The notes under the pieces: generated by a model
Databases searched by the model: none
What the model saw: only the letters and a program-made list of their open reading frames with translations
Told to the model about the DNA's origin: nothing
Made by a program: the position numbers and the translations under genes
Source of the DNA: Ceratothoa steindachneri
Lineage: Eukaryota; Arthropoda; Malacostraca; Isopoda; Cymothoidae
Reading direction: 5' to 3'
Length of the DNA: 64,000 bases
Assembly (NCBI GenBank): GCA_963969495.1
Contig: OZ018321.1
Location: forward strand, 63,704,780 to 63,768,779
Shown: positions 1-10,483 of the stretch, one piece after another
Position numbering within the stretch: position 1 is the stretch's first letter
Layout of the letters: every line of letters begins with the position of its first letter

Positions 1-477
1 ATTTAAATATCATAAGGCCTGAGAAACTAATCTTTTATTATTTTTCTTTGTTGTAAAAAATTTTCATAGGTCGTGAGTTAAGCATTTTTGATATATTTTG
101 AAGTCATGTTTAATCGATTGGTGAAGTGCTCATAAATATTTTACAAAGAAGAAAATAATGATCAATAATTTTGCAGAATATAGAGAAATTAGAATTGCCG
201 ATCAGATTTTCTAGCAGGTTAGGGTAGTTTGTGACTTCTGATGGGAACTCGAAAGGTAAATCATTAGAAGTATAGAGCGGTATGAATGCTTAGCTAGATC
301 TTTAGAAGCGATATAACTTTACTCTATGCTCAAACCATCAATGAATCTTACCCGTCATAATTTATAGAAGTGAAAATTGGATACAAAACGAATGCTGAAA
401 CTGAGGACAACTCAGAGAAATATTGAACCTACATGGTAGGAATAACCCAAAGAGCCGATAAAAGAATTACATTCTCT
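1..477. other. Unassigned AT-rich sequence
   Basis: No recognisable coding similarity, tandem repeat or element terminus was found here. It precedes a pyrimidine-rich stretch that opens the LTR remnant. Confidence 0.5.
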
Positions 478-860
478 CCCCTTCCCCCTGCTTTCTCTCT
501 ATCCCCTCCCTCCTTCTCTTGGCCTCTCTCTCCCCCCTCTTTCTTCTCTCTCTCTCTCTTCCGCTCTCTCAATTCTGCTATCTATCGCTGAGTTCGTATT
601 CTCTATCTCACTTCATAACAAAGCTATCTATCGCTGAGTTCGTATTCTCTATCTCACTTCATAACAAAGCCTTCCACTCGAGAGCATCCCAAGGGGCCAT
701 CAGTGAACTCCCCAAATTAATTGAATTGTATATAGCCACTGTGATTCTATTTTTTTTTAGGGGGAAGGGGCATCCAGAGATATTAGTGACTCTTGGAGAT
801 TGCTTAAATCTACATGCATTGTACATCTAATTAGAAGCTGTGAAACGGTTCGCATCATTA
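478..860 (+). mobile_element. Decayed LTR of a Ty3/Gypsy-type element (LTR-A)
   Basis: This stretch begins with a CT-rich tract and holds a 46-bp unit containing CGCTGAGTTCGTATTCTC repeated twice in tandem (578-623 and 624-669). The same word block, followed by a TATATAGCC-containing block, recurs at 7490-7720, so both are copies of one dispersed unit. It sits directly upstream of TTGGTGACCC (861-870), a typical start of a retroelement primer-binding site, and of gag/pol remnants in the same orientation. That order (LTR, primer site, gag, pol) is the reason for calling it an LTR. The exact ends are not defined; no TG...CA boundary was secured. Confidence 0.6.
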
Positions 861-940
861 TTGGTGACCCTGGCATTATGTGAAGAACTACTTAATAGCA
901 GTGAGCTGGTCACCGCAACATTGGTGACCCGGTAGTATAA
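861..940 (+). promoter_or_regulatory. Candidate primer-binding site, present twice
   Basis: TTGGTGACCC occurs at 861-870 and again at 921-930, exactly 60 bases apart. In LTR retrotransposons a TGG-initial stretch just after the 5' LTR pairs with the 3' end of a tRNA to prime minus-strand synthesis. Which tRNA would pair was not determined. The second copy may be the result of a local duplication. Confidence 0.45.
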
Positions 941-1262
941 CGAGCACTCACTGCGTGAACAATAGGAAAAAAACGTGCTAAATACGGTGTTAAAAGCGAA
1001 TCTTGCTCTCTACTCTGGTTCGATCACTCGGCAAACTTCAACCAACCAGACAGGAACTTTAATCAGCATCACTTCACATTGCGACACGAGGAATATGGTT
1101 TCAAGTAGCAACTGCATTGAAACCAGAGAGATTAATCTACCCTTTATTTTGATATCCCTGCACTCGACAACACTGGGTGTGGGACTATCGCTCAATATTG
1201 CCATGATATATGTGCAAATTGCATATATAGAGTTTAATTAAATTAGTACAGATCCTAACTTC

Positions 1263-1760
1263 ACCATACCTACTGCTCCGAATAAACTGTGGGTCTAAAT
1301 TCACAGAGGAAATCACACTACCTCTCCTACGGATACGAGATCCGACAATAGAGTGAGTTCCCGCAACTATCTGCGGCAGGTTTTCAAGGAACTCTATTCC
1401 TGATGAGCGGCTTCGCTCCAGCCGTAAACTCGACATCCTCATTGAAGTTGTCAAGGAATTCGCTAGGGAACTTAGGTGCGAGAAAATCACAACTCACCGA
1501 GATTTTAGCTGCCACCGTCATTCCCGACCTTCGGTGCCCTCTGACCGCGCCACTTGCTCCATCTAAGAGACGCCTCCTCTCGGCAGCAGGTGCTGGTATC
1601 ATCTCACCTTCCATCATCAAGTCAAAAAATATTTTCTTTCCTACAATTAGTTATCTGGGGGACACAATCAGCCCGCCTCTGTATTCACTGTGGATGCATT
1701 TCATGGCTCGAGCCCAGGCTTTTTCATCTGGGGTCCGGGATCTCGGAATGTGATTAGAAT
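1263..1760 (+). pseudogene. Ty3/Gypsy gag remnant
   Basis: A frame running from about 1400 reads a charged helical stretch (DERLRSSRKLDILIEVVKEF) and then a cysteine/histidine motif CWYHLTF at 1591-1611, which resembles the CxYHxxFG zinc-finger-like ending of arthropod Gypsy Gag proteins. In-frame stops occur just before the motif (near 1567) and after it (near 1651). It leads, after a frame change, into the protease. Gag would normally coat the RNA in virus-like particles. The N-terminal part is too decayed to align. The call rests on the CWYH motif and on its position before the protease. Confidence 0.55.
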
Positions 1761-2760
1761 TTTTAGTAGACAGCGGTTCAACAGTCTCCATCATTCCGGC
1801 CTCGCAAGATGACAGGGAAAGAATTATCAAGTGAGTGAATTCCTTTTTATCACAAAAACCTTTTATCTCTCCCCTATATCCCAGCCGCACGCTCCATTGA
1901 CTATTATTAATTGCAGATGTCAGCCACCCTATCTTAGGTGGCCGATTTTCTACATTTTGTACTCATCCTTAATCTGGAAGAGTGTGCTTGCAAAGGCCTT
2001 GCGTCAGGATGCCTTTTTTCACGTCACTACAACTTTTCATACTCCACGTGTCACTTAAGTGCGCCTGTTCAGAGATTTGAATCACTTCAATAGTCAATCT
2101 TCCTGCTATGCATCCTATCATTCTCGCTCAGCATACAAAACTTCTCGCATCCGTCACTAACCTAACTTCCACCCAGGTGTGTGGGAAACCAGTTAGACAC
2201 AAAACTAAACACTACATTAAAAAAACGCTCCACCTGTCTACTCGCCTTTTGTGGCCGACTAAACTGAAGACCGCCAAAAGAAATTTGGGAAGATAGAAAA
2301 AAAAGTTATTATTAGGAAATGGCAATCCCCATGGGCGTCTCTCTTGCACCTTTTCCTGAAGAAAGGTGGCACTTAGAGAGCAGTTTATGATTTCCCTGAT
2401 TTATACATTAAAGCTGATAAACACCCTTTTCCGTCCATCTCTGACTTTGAAGCAGGTAGTGCAGGTGCAAAAGTCTTTCAAACTTGATCCAAAGGCGTTT
2501 CTAGTGCATGTATAGAAATATAGCTTGGAGAAGACCTTGGGTCTGAAACCCCTCTGGTTTGAAATCGTCATCCCAAACCTTTGTGTATTTCCTGAATAAA
2601 GTCCTAGACGACCTCTTTATTCTTGCTTTCATTCATAACATTCTAATTTTCTCACCTGATCTCGCGACACAAATATCATATCCAAAGTAAATCTTTGAGC
2701 GTTTGCTTGCTTATGGTTTAAAACTAGCCATCTCCATAACTGCTATCTGGTGTTGTGGGA
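1757..2760 (+). pseudogene. pol: Ty3/Gypsy pol remnant: aspartic protease and reverse transcriptase
   Basis: The protease active site is visible as LVDSGSTVSIIPAS, with catalytic Asp at 1769-1771. Next comes IADVSHPILGG (about 1912-1945), the conserved link between protease and reverse transcriptase in Gypsy elements. Then RT blocks follow in several frames: VYSRLLWPTKLKTAKRNLGR (about 2237-2296), a QSPWAS block near 2325, KADKHPFPSISDFEAGSAGA near 2415-2475, and FIHNILIFSPDLATQ near 2630, which stands where the YIDDILI catalytic block should be. The catalytic Asp pair is replaced by His-Asn, and frameshifts and stops are frequent. No RNase H or integrase was recognised downstream, so the element is truncated as well as dead. 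Confidence 0.85.
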
Positions 2761-3084
2761 GTAAAATTCAAATGATATATTTTAACTAACGATAGCATGT
2801 AAAAATATTGTCATAATTTTAGGGTTCCTAACGACCTCTTCAAAGGTGCAGGGAATCTTTTCTCACCAACCCACTCTATAAATTTGCGACAAAGTGAGAA
2901 CAACACCTCAGTAGTGGCCAAAAACCTGATTACTAAAGCAGTTGAGTTATGGGCAGGGTATGATGAGTAATTTGTCACCTTTGGCAACACTGAATTCCGT
3001 GCATGTGGCTTATCTGGCGTCGTTTCTCTCTTCTTCCTATCAAATTAGACTTAGTTATACATCGTATGTTAAGAAAGCCATACG
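2761..3084. other. Unassigned stretch between Gypsy and mariner remnants
   Basis: It could be decayed Gypsy sequence or the 5' flank of the mariner element. No motif settles this. Confidence 0.4.
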
Positions 3085-4071
3085 ATGGCTGAATTCAGTC
3101 CTCGAAATTGGAAAGGACAAGCTGTGCTGCTTTGGATTCACGTTAGTAGCTCAAATGTGAACTCTGAGTGCTTGGGTGTAAATCTGAGGACCGTGTAGAG
3201 GATCAAAAAAGAGTATGATGAATCAGACTATGATCATGAGGCTACAGCTGCTCAGAAACACCAATATAATCTTCCTGATACAAAAATAACCCCAGAATTT
3301 GTCGCTGAGATCCAGGCCATCATTAACAACGATCTGGCAATAGTCATTGTACATAACCTAACACAAGTGACTCTCAGAGTCTTATCAGGCAGTTAGTGCA
3401 TACAGACATCCCTTACCACTCATACACGATGAAAATGGGCCAGCCTCTGTCACAGGAGATGAAACATAAGCGGAAGAAATGTTTTGTGAACAAACTGAAA
3501 CATCCCCTCGTGTCTAGCATGTTTTGGTTTCTCTCAGACTTGCAGAATTTTAACCAGGTCGTGAAATTGCAAAATAACTGATGGCTTGCTGCACCCTCTC
3601 AAAAGTTTACCGAGACCCATAAAAAATAAGTTCTCTTTTCACATTATAGTGATTGTAGTAATCACTTTAAGCCACAATTTATCTTATAATAAGGCATCTG
3701 GCTTAATTCGGAGGGCTACATTAAGTGCCTGAATGAGTTTTTTGCCCTAAAGGCTTTTGGTGTCGCAGCAGGACTCTTTGCCATGTCATGCAAGCAGGGG
3801 GATCCATTCTTGACTGTCATACAACTTTTTCACCACATCACTCTAAACATCTGGCATTCCAACCCCCAGACTACAACCTACTGGACTACAATTTGTGCGG
3901 CTTGGTTGAGAACGAGACCATTAAGTCAACCTGAACCATCAAGGTGGAGCTTCGGTCCAGGATCATCTTAATTTTGACCCATTAAACAGGGGGGCCGTGG
4001 AGAAGGCCTTCATCAGGTTCCGACGCCGCTTGGAGGCCGTATTTGAGGCCGACAGTGATTTCATTGAATAA
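3085..4071 (+). pseudogene. Mariner-like (Tc1/mariner superfamily) transposase, decayed
   Basis: The start is placed at the ATG at 3085, which opens MAEFSPRNWKGQAVLLW, the usual N-terminal helix-turn-helix entry. Then follow LGVNLRTV (about 3172), KKEYDESDYDHEATA and ITPEFVAEIQAIINND (about 3290-3335), a WFLSDLQNFNQ block (about 3530), where functional members have WFFSDEKNF, a DWLAA-like block, HITLNIWHSN and DYNL-type blocks near 3835-3900, and the ending RFRRRLEAVFEADSDFIE (4017-4068). The length of about 329 codons fits the family's usual 340-350. The enzyme would cut and paste its own DNA at TA sites using a DDE/D triad. The Glu/Asp positions in the first catalytic block are lost, and there are stops and frameshifts throughout. 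Inverted repeats were not identified. Confidence 0.85.
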
Positions 4072-4107
4072 AATAAATAGTACAATCGTTCAACTATGTA
4101 ATTTTTG

Positions 4108-4109
<2 letters not shown>

Positions 4110-4141
<32 letters not shown>
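4110..4141. repeat. (TA)n microsatellite
   Basis: Uninterrupted AT dinucleotides of about 32 bases lie just after the mariner remnant. Confidence 0.95.
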
Positions 4142-4144
<3 letters not shown>

Positions 4145-4269
4145 AACTCTGTTTTATTTTATTTTATGTTGAAGCTAGGTGAAAAATCCCCCATCGCACC
4201 ATGTACATCATCCATTAACTGATGATTCAATCAAGATCTTAACGGACGCGAGAGGGAGGGACTGGATCA

Positions 4270-4830
4270 GCGCTCGAGCAAATGCAGGGAAATAATGGGA
4301 CTTGTATAGGGTTTCTATTGATGATGAGTACGATCCCTATATGATCCCTACATTGGTACATGGAGTGGTTTCATGTAGTATTTAAATAGTAGCTGACGAT
4401 TGGCTAGAAATGTGTCTGGTTTAGTAGCATTCCTTCCTCTAACAAAGGTGGGGAAGTCGGGACAAATTTGCTGGATGATGTTTCTGTCCAGCAAAGTATC
4501 AGACTCCTTCTAATCCCATTGAAGCTTCTATGGTCGGACTCTTGACACCAGGCATTCAGGTCCCCATTAGTATCGTGTGGGTTCTCCTGGCAAATAGTCC
4601 AGTGAGAGACTGGCTTTGTTGAATTGCTCTTGCGAGTAATTTGTGATCAGCACATCTTAATTCTAAATTTTCATTTTTTCAGTACGCGTGTCGATGCCGT
4701 GATCTGAAATCAAGATGACGTCTTCATCAATCTGCCTGAATACGTTTCCGTAGGGAGTACTTTTTGTCATCCAGCCATTGGTGTTCATTTCCAATACCTT
4801 CAATGCGTTACTTTGCATGATGTAGTGTTA
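4270..4830 (-). pseudogene. LINE ORF2 N-terminus: endonuclease remnant (J1)
   Basis: Starting from the ATG near 4819-4828, the frame reads LEMNTNGW and NVFRQIDEDVILIS, matching the NTNGW...DVILIS opening of the other two family copies (14530-14620 and 58380-58480). This is the first part of an EEP-type endonuclease that nicks the target to prime reverse transcription. Later a GSYSSS block (about 4320) matches GSYSPS of copy J3 (near 58975). Several stops and frame changes interrupt it. Everything downstream of the endonuclease is absent. Confidence 0.75.
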
Positions 4831-4944
4831 TTTACTGGTGTTTCTTCTTATTTTTATATTTCTTCTTAGCCTTGGTGACAGCTTTCGCGTATCCAGACAT
4901 TTCTTTCTTTGGAGGGGGACTTATAGTTTTTGATTTACTCTTCG

Positions 4945-6036
4945 TCACCTTAGTACGAGTGCATGGGCCATCGTCACTATCCGAAGAGGTGGTTTCTTCA
5001 TCTTCTTCTTGGATTCTTCCGAAGAGGAAGCTTCAATCGTGTCTTCGAGACCAGATTTTATTTGTGATTTGCTCTGGATCACAGATTCTTTAAATGCTTT
5101 AGCACATTCGGCGTTTGTGGGCATAACTGATAGCAGATTATTTACCTTAAGCTTTGCGTTTAGAACCACGTATTGTAGCAACCAGGTTTTCTGCGTTCGC
5201 ATCATTTGCATGCGTGGTGCAAATTAGGATCTTCGCATTCAGGTTTCTGACGGAGATGCCCTCGTGCGTGGCATCTCGTCATTTTTTTTCACGGCACTAG
5301 CGTATGTGGCTCGTTTCATCTTCTTATTTTATTTATTATTGTTTCCTCTGTTGGTAGTTTAGGGCCATAGTCCTTTGGTCGCCTTTGTAATTGAGGCACT
5401 TCTTCACCGTGCTTTTGCACAAGTCGAAACAGTAGCCTTCAGTGGCGCATTTGCTGCCCCATAGCTTTCCTTACTCCGCGCAATTTGTTGATGTTTGTCT
5501 CAAGTTTGTATGTAGCATACAAAAGATATTTGTATTCTATATAATTTTTCTTGTTCGATTTTATTCCTTGGGATCTTCATATTGAAGACCAGGAGACACG
5601 TGGTCGCTTTATGTGCCATTTCGGTGGATGTACTCGTAAATGTGATTTTAAAAACATGTGTGGTCACGGAATTTGACTATTTCCCTGACCTATGCCCATG
5701 CTTGCTGCCTCTCGATTTCGGTCTTCAGTTCCTCAGCCAAGTGCTCACATAGCGAGTTCTCCAGTTTGCGACAGATATCGCTGCAGTTTGCTGCCATTTG
5801 TGGGGGAATTTTGCTTTAAGGGCGATTGTCTTTAGGGTTCTCGCTCCTTCCTTAGACAGGAGCCTGTCTACATTTCTAGTCTCGGTGCAGATCACGATAA
5901 ATCCAGAGGAAACTTCAATTAGTTTCACGAGGGCGACCTTTAGCCCGGCGTAAGGTGCCTCGCATAGTTTGCTCTTCTCTGTCGCTCTCTGTCCTTGTAT
6001 CGTCCACAGAGGGACCCTCTTAGTGAGGGTCTCCAT
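4945..6036 (-). pseudogene. LINE ORF1 (nucleic-acid chaperone-like, zinc knuckle) remnant (J1)
   Basis: The start at 6036 opens METLTKRVPLW. The first 75 residues are well kept (SSGFIVICTETRNVDRLLSK near 5920-5860). A frameshift near 5806 switches frame, after which NSLCEHLAEELKTEIERQQA is readable. Near 5430-5350 lies a knuckle region, KCATEGYCFDLCKSTVKKC followed by a KGDQRTMALN block; copy J3 has the matching HRTMALN block at 57740-57775. The last open part (5211-4945) is acidic then lysine-rich and ends before the ORF2 start. ORF1 proteins of this type bind the LINE RNA. Frame breaks make it non-functional. Confidence 0.75.
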
Positions 6037-6649
6037 AATACTGGTACGGCCTATTGCTCCATCTTGTATTTACTTGTTTCTTCTTCTGCAAAAAACAGTA
6101 CGGTTAAAGGTTTCGTGTGTGTGCGATGAAAGCGTAAAAATGAGGTGTGAGTGGTGAAAAATTGCTTCTTTTATCGATTAGTTACAACGCTCCCTCCCAT
6201 TACACAATTGGTCCCGGGATGAGGGATGATGATGGATGGATGGATCCAATTGGGCTTCTTAAAGGGGATGAATCATGGTGGAATTGATGAAAGTAGCAGC
6301 CGAATCAACTGAAGCTACCTTATTCCCACCCCCCCTAGGTACTTACACCATAACTGCTCCCAACATACCCAGAGATGGGGGTTACTTCCCTCTGTAGTTC
6401 TGGTCGGACCCTCTGGTGTGAGGCTTATTCCCCTACCCGAAGGTTGCAGTTAAGTTCCATACTGAAAATAATTATGGCTCATGATTCCGCTGTGGGCTCT
6501 TCCAGTTTCCACATGAGCCCCTAATTTTGCCAGTTCCAAGTGGCCGGCAGAGTTAAGACGAAATTAATGAATGGCAGACATCTGAGACAGGTTCCCACAT
6601 TGATCGAAGGGAGGGAGCAACGGAGTTATTAAGCCCTCATTTAAATTAT

Positions 6650-6999
6650 GAATCTCTTATTTAAAAAAGTGGTTATTATATCTGTCTTAAAAGTGAATAA
6701 AATTCACTTGGCTCTCCGGGTAGGCTTAGCAGCGTTGCTCTCAGTCCGTTACTAAGGAGAAAAATGAATCCGATATAGTTCTCAGCAGATGCTTAGAAGT
6801 GAAAAATCGGCCTTCCAGTCTTTGCTCACCTTTTTCTGCTGAATATATATAAGGTTGCCTTCTCCATTTCCATGCTATTCCTTGAAAATGAACTTGCAAA
6901 TATAGTTCGAAAGTGCTTGGATTCATCTTTTCCTTTTCCTGTGGGTTAGTTAATTTTCATATTATTGCTTTCCTCACGTGCCACTTTGTGAGTTTTTTC

Positions 7000-7001
<2 letters not shown>
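6650..7001 (+). repeat. Dispersed repeat abutting a (TA)n array (copy R1)
   Basis: The block from about 6850 to 7001 (GAAAGTGCTTGGATTC, then CACGTGCCACTTTGTGAG) recurs in reverse orientation at 42229-42345, also immediately beside a (TA)n array. The two copies share order and spacing of the words. It may be the end of a larger element; no coding frame was recognised. Confidence 0.65.

Positions 7002-7087
<86 letters not shown>
7002..7087. repeat. (TA)n microsatellite
   Basis: About 86 bases of pure TA repeats flank the left side of the fold-back element. Confidence 0.97.
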
Positions 7088-7089
<2 letters not shown>

Positions 7090-7115
7090 AAAGTAGCACG
7101 AGAGAATGATGAAAA

Positions 7116-7366
7116 TGAATCCATTAAACCACATTGAAAGAGAAAACGGAATAATTTTTCCTTGCAATAATATTTTTATTACCTTTTTTCGAAAAATTCC
7201 GTGTAGGGAACGCATACTTTTAACTGTGATCAAAGCGGTGCTCGCTGCCTCAGTGTGCCTGGTTCGAATCGCTTCCCTGCACGGATTTTTTTTCCAAAAA
7301 AGGTAATAAAAAATATTACTGCAAGGAAAAATTATTCCGTTTTCTCTTTCAATGTGGTTTAATGGA

Positions 7367-7370
<4 letters not shown>
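7116..7370. mobile_element. Fold-back element with tRNA-like core
   Basis: Left arm 7116-7212 and right arm 7271-7370 are near-perfect inverted copies (outer end TGAATCCATTAAACC, inner end CCGTGTAGGGAA / TTCCCTGCACGG). Between them lies a 58-base spacer carrying GATCAAAGCGG (A-box-like) and GGTTCGAATC (7261-7270), an exact RNA polymerase III B-box word. The whole unit could fold into a hairpin of about 97 base pairs. (TA)n arrays lie on both sides. It may be a SINE-derived fold-back; nothing in it codes for protein. Confidence 0.75.
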
Positions 7371-7449
<79 letters not shown>

Positions 7450-7484
7450 GTGTGCGTTTGTGTCTGTGTGTGTGTGTGTCTGCC
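7370..7484. repeat. (TA)n then (TG)n-rich microsatellite
   Basis: TA repeats run to 7445 and are followed by a TG-rich stretch with TGTGTGTGTGTG near 7465-7480. Confidence 0.95.
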
Positions 7485-7489
7485 ACAGA

Positions 7490-7725
7490 AAAGAGCCAGA
7501 CTATTTAACTTCATTACACATTCGCAAATGCCGCTCGCTGTCGAAACAACTCTCCCTCGCTTAGCACAAGCACTCTTTCGTGCGCGGACTTCTGCTTTTT
7601 CGCTGAGTTCGTATTCTCTATCTCGCTTCATCACAAACACCACCAATCGACAACTCTGACAATTATTAATTGGTATATAGCCGCGGTGTATCTTATTTTC
7701 CTTGTCCACCTCACGACAAATGCTA
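7490..7725 (+). mobile_element. Second LTR fragment of the Gypsy family (LTR-B)
   Basis: It shares CGCTGAGTTCGTATTCTC and the following TATCTCxCTTCATxACAAA with LTR-A, then TGGTATATAGCC. Only one copy of the 46-bp unit is present here, so LTR-A carries a duplication or this copy lost one. No primer site or gag follows, which is consistent with a solo or truncated LTR. Confidence 0.6.
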
Positions 7726-8455
7726 AGAATAGCAAAACGCCAAAAGAAACCTTTTCACAATCAAGTCCGCATTAAGAAGGGAAAAATACTTGTATATTTT
7801 CATATTCATTTCCTTTTCTGAGCTTATAACATCATCTTTCTGGTCCTTGAAAAAGAGGTGACCGCGAATATATTAATATATTACGGCTGGCTGAAAATCC
7901 ATGCAATTAAGGCCGTGTCAAATATTTAATTTTTATAATTTGGCACAAACATCTTATTGTCTAGGGCACAAGTGTGGGAAAGTTATATGTGTGGTTCCTC
8001 ATACATACACACACGTAGATCTTTTCAAAACGAAAAAGTTAAAAAAAGAGAATCGAAATTCAAAGAAATGTTTTGGGGCAAAAGTGTACGTGAAGAAGTT
8101 TGTGTTGATGTGAAAAGACTAAAATAAATTTAATATAATGAACAAAAATTCGGTACTTATTTGGGATGTGAACTGCCTCGATTTAGTAATCAGATAAATG
8201 ATAGCTCTCTCCATCGAGGGCATAGTACACGAGAGCAATAGATGGAGGACGGAAACGAAATAATAATAATAATAGTGGGGGTATGTAGCAGAAAATACTG
8301 TAAAAGTATTAAAAATAGTCAAAAGCAGAGCATCAATTCTAACTGGTTGATAAATAAATACGGAGCAGTAAAGATCTTATAAGATACACGCGAGACCAAT
8401 CCATAGGGTCAAAGAAAGGAGGAGAGAAAATTACAGTTGACGGAAGAGGAAAACG
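7726..8455. other. Unassigned AT-rich sequence
   Basis: No conserved coding block or repeat was recognised. A short (AAT)n run lies at about 8260-8274. Confidence 0.4.
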
Positions 8456-8459
8456 AGAA

Positions 8460-9590
8460 GCAAATATGAATCGAATATTTAAGCTACCCGCTGTGTAGTT
8501 TATTTATAGTAAGTTTATAATTTAAATGCTTATAAATTGTCTTCAAGATACAATTTTTCTTTTCAATAGAAACATTTACAGACAAAGGGATGACATCGCA
8601 ATGTGTTCATCTCTGAGTGCATCGTTCAAATATGGATTCTATATAAAATTGTATAAATTTCCTGAACAGTTTAAACCTATAGTTTTCGAAATATACGTGG
8701 GTGATTTTTTTTTTTTTTAATACACGTTACGCTTTACAGTTCTCAAATTATATAAATTCCCAACATCCTAACATTAAATTTCTCCTCGACCATAAAACTA
8801 ATGACTCTTTCAGTTCTGGACATAAAAATTGCCCGTTCAAATAGCGCACCTTTCATTTGGTGTATAGAAAACCTGTCTACTTTCTGCTTGCCACTAATTA
8901 TTTCTCCTTTAAACCAAACTGTTGCAAAATATCATCAATAAGGTGTAGACATTATCGCGCTTATATAATATGCTCTGACTAAATTTACTTTTACAAAGAG
9001 ATGTCTTATATTAGGGAATTTTGTATATTTAAGTTATTCGCAGTCTCATTTGTTGACAGATTGATAAACGTTTTTTAACCTCAAATACATCTGTTCCTGT
9101 CATAAAATTTGATAATCCAAAGTAGAAAATGTATATTAAAATACCCTAAATAGGTTCATTTAGCAATGAATTTATATATGACTTAAAGCGGCTGTTATCA
9201 AAGGTTTATCCACATACAAACTTTTACTTTATTCATAAATGAAAGGTCTCTTAAAAACTACCTCTCATAAGGAGAGACTCTCCATGTTACTCAGGTCCTC
9301 CGGTGTCTATCAATTTTTTTATGTTAATTGGCAAATTCGCTACGTGGGTAAAACTACATTATAATAAAAGCTGAGGATTTGTAAATATGAAGGGGTTTCT
9401 CATTACACAGGTATACCTATTGCTAAGCCAGAATTTTCTTCAGCGACAAACCACTTCAATTTCAGCCTCAATTTTAAAAAAAATTTGGTTTTACAAAAGT
9501 CCTTGGAACTCAAATTTTTTGAATTCCTATGCATTTGAATGCTAAATCTAGATTTGAATTCTAGTCTCTTCAACTCTGATTTATATCTCT
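8460..9590 (+). pseudogene. Penelope-like element: RT C-terminal part and GIY-YIG endonuclease (PLE1)
   Basis: The readable frame 8526-8720 gives FNRNIYRQRDDIAMCSSLSA, corresponding to the PLE block RQRDGIAMGSPL, and EQFKPIVFEIYVGD, where the catalytic YVDD has become YVGD. Across frames follow INSQHPNIKFLLDH and SFSSGHKNCPF-type blocks (8740-8830), a linker, and near 9290-9480 an endonuclease module: SGVYQFF, RYVGKTTL, RICKYEGVSHYTGIPIAKPE. In PLEs the RT copies the RNA and the GIY-YIG nuclease cuts the target. Motif B is damaged (MCSS for MGSP), motif C is damaged, and frameshifts are many. The N-terminal RT part is not recognisable. Confidence 0.8.
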
Positions 9591-9863
9591 TAATCTTAAT
9601 TTAGACAATCTTTATAGTTTGATTTTTTGGATTGATTTTCCTTAAACTCTTATTAAACATCGTACTCAATGACTCGATGGCTAAATAAATCGACTGGTAA
9701 ACAGTTGTATATTTTTTCATTTGTTTTGAACCAGTATCATAGTTTAATTCTGTTAGAATATTTGCTTTTGAATTATTTGGTTCATGTCGTTCGGTTAGGT
9801 GGCAAGTTTTTATTTTGCTCTTATATACATTTTTTTTTTTAATTTCATACATCATCATCATCA

Positions 9864-10187
9864 TCACTAACTCAATAATTTAAGAAGGTTTTTTTTGATT
9901 ATTTGAATAATAATTTCATATTAGTTTGATTATGACCTATGTTTTTTATCAAAGCTATTTCTAATAATTCTTTTATAATACCAAAAAACAAAATGGTGGA
10001 GTTTAGAAATAAATATAAGTATCGAAATTTTGTGAATTTTTTAAAACCCAAAGAATTAAAAATGGGGAAGTTCAGAAAATTTATAAAAATTTAACCATGG
10101 CTGCTTTCTATTAGATTTTTAAATTTTAATCTTAGTAGCGAAGCGCTAGCTTCCCCCGTAGGGGGTAGTGGCGAAGCCATTGACTGG
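9864..10187 (+). mobile_element. Helitron-like non-autonomous element, copy H1
   Basis: The element starts TCACTAACTC and ends GCCATTGACTGG before a T. It shares the internal order AATTTAAGAAGG, TATCAAAG, GAAGTTCAGAAAATTTATAA and AACCATGGCTGC with the other copies. Near the 3' end lie a stem CCCCCGTAGGGGG and a small palindrome GGCGAAGCC. It is 324 bp against 447 bp for the longest copy, with an internal deletion. A (CAT)n run lies just outside the 5' end. It encodes nothing. Confidence 0.75.
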
Positions 10188-10226
10188 TTACGATATATTG
10201 TAACTTGAAAGTTTTCAGGATTTTTT

Positions 10227-10483
10227 TCACGAACTCTATAATTTAAGAAAGGGAGTATTTGAATAATAATGTCATCTTAGTTTGGTTATGAATTATGTTT
10301 TTTTTATCAAAGTTCAGAAATTAATATACCTATCGAAATTTTGTAAAATTTTCAAAACCCAAAGAATTACAAATGGTGAAGTTCAGAAAATTTATTTTTA
10401 TATATCTTCTTCTATAACTATATTTTAGCACCGTGATATTTTGAAAGGGGGAAAATTTAGTTTAGATTTCCTTTTTAAAATTA
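10227..10483 (+). mobile_element. Helitron-like element, copy H2 (3' end lost)
   Basis: It starts TCACGAACTC and follows the family consensus, including the CACCGTGATATTTTGAAAGG block, until 10483, where copy H3 begins in the opposite orientation. Its own 3' end is not found beyond H3, so H2 is truncated or rearranged. Confidence 0.7.

Larger units (their letters stand above)
4160..6625 (-). mobile_element. Jockey-like LINE, 5' part (copy J1)
   Basis: This is a non-LTR retrotransposon on the minus strand, comprising a 5' leader (about 6625-6037), ORF1 (6036 to about 4945) and the beginning of ORF2 with an endonuclease (about 4830-4270). No reverse transcriptase follows, so the 3' half is missing. 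The same family is seen at 13190-14706 and 57640-63412. Family placement follows the ORF1 zinc knuckle plus an apurinic-type endonuclease; the precise clade was not determined. Confidence 0.8.

Noticed and set aside
1185..1490. 101-codon minus-strand frame antisense to the Gypsy gag remnant
   Set aside because: The plus strand carries the gag and protease motifs; this is a shadow.
6185..6626. Inverted words CTCCCTCCC / GGGAGGGAG about 430 bases apart as terminal repeats
   Set aside because: Only nine or ten bases match and the stretch lies inside the 5' leader of LINE J1.
7213..7285. Functional tRNA gene
   Set aside because: A-box and B-box words are present but the arms pair with each other rather than as a cloverleaf, and no anticodon arm can be drawn.
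6913..7371. Open frames encoding long Ile-Tyr runs, here and at every (TA)n array
   Set aside because: They are translations of TA dinucleotide repeats, not proteins.
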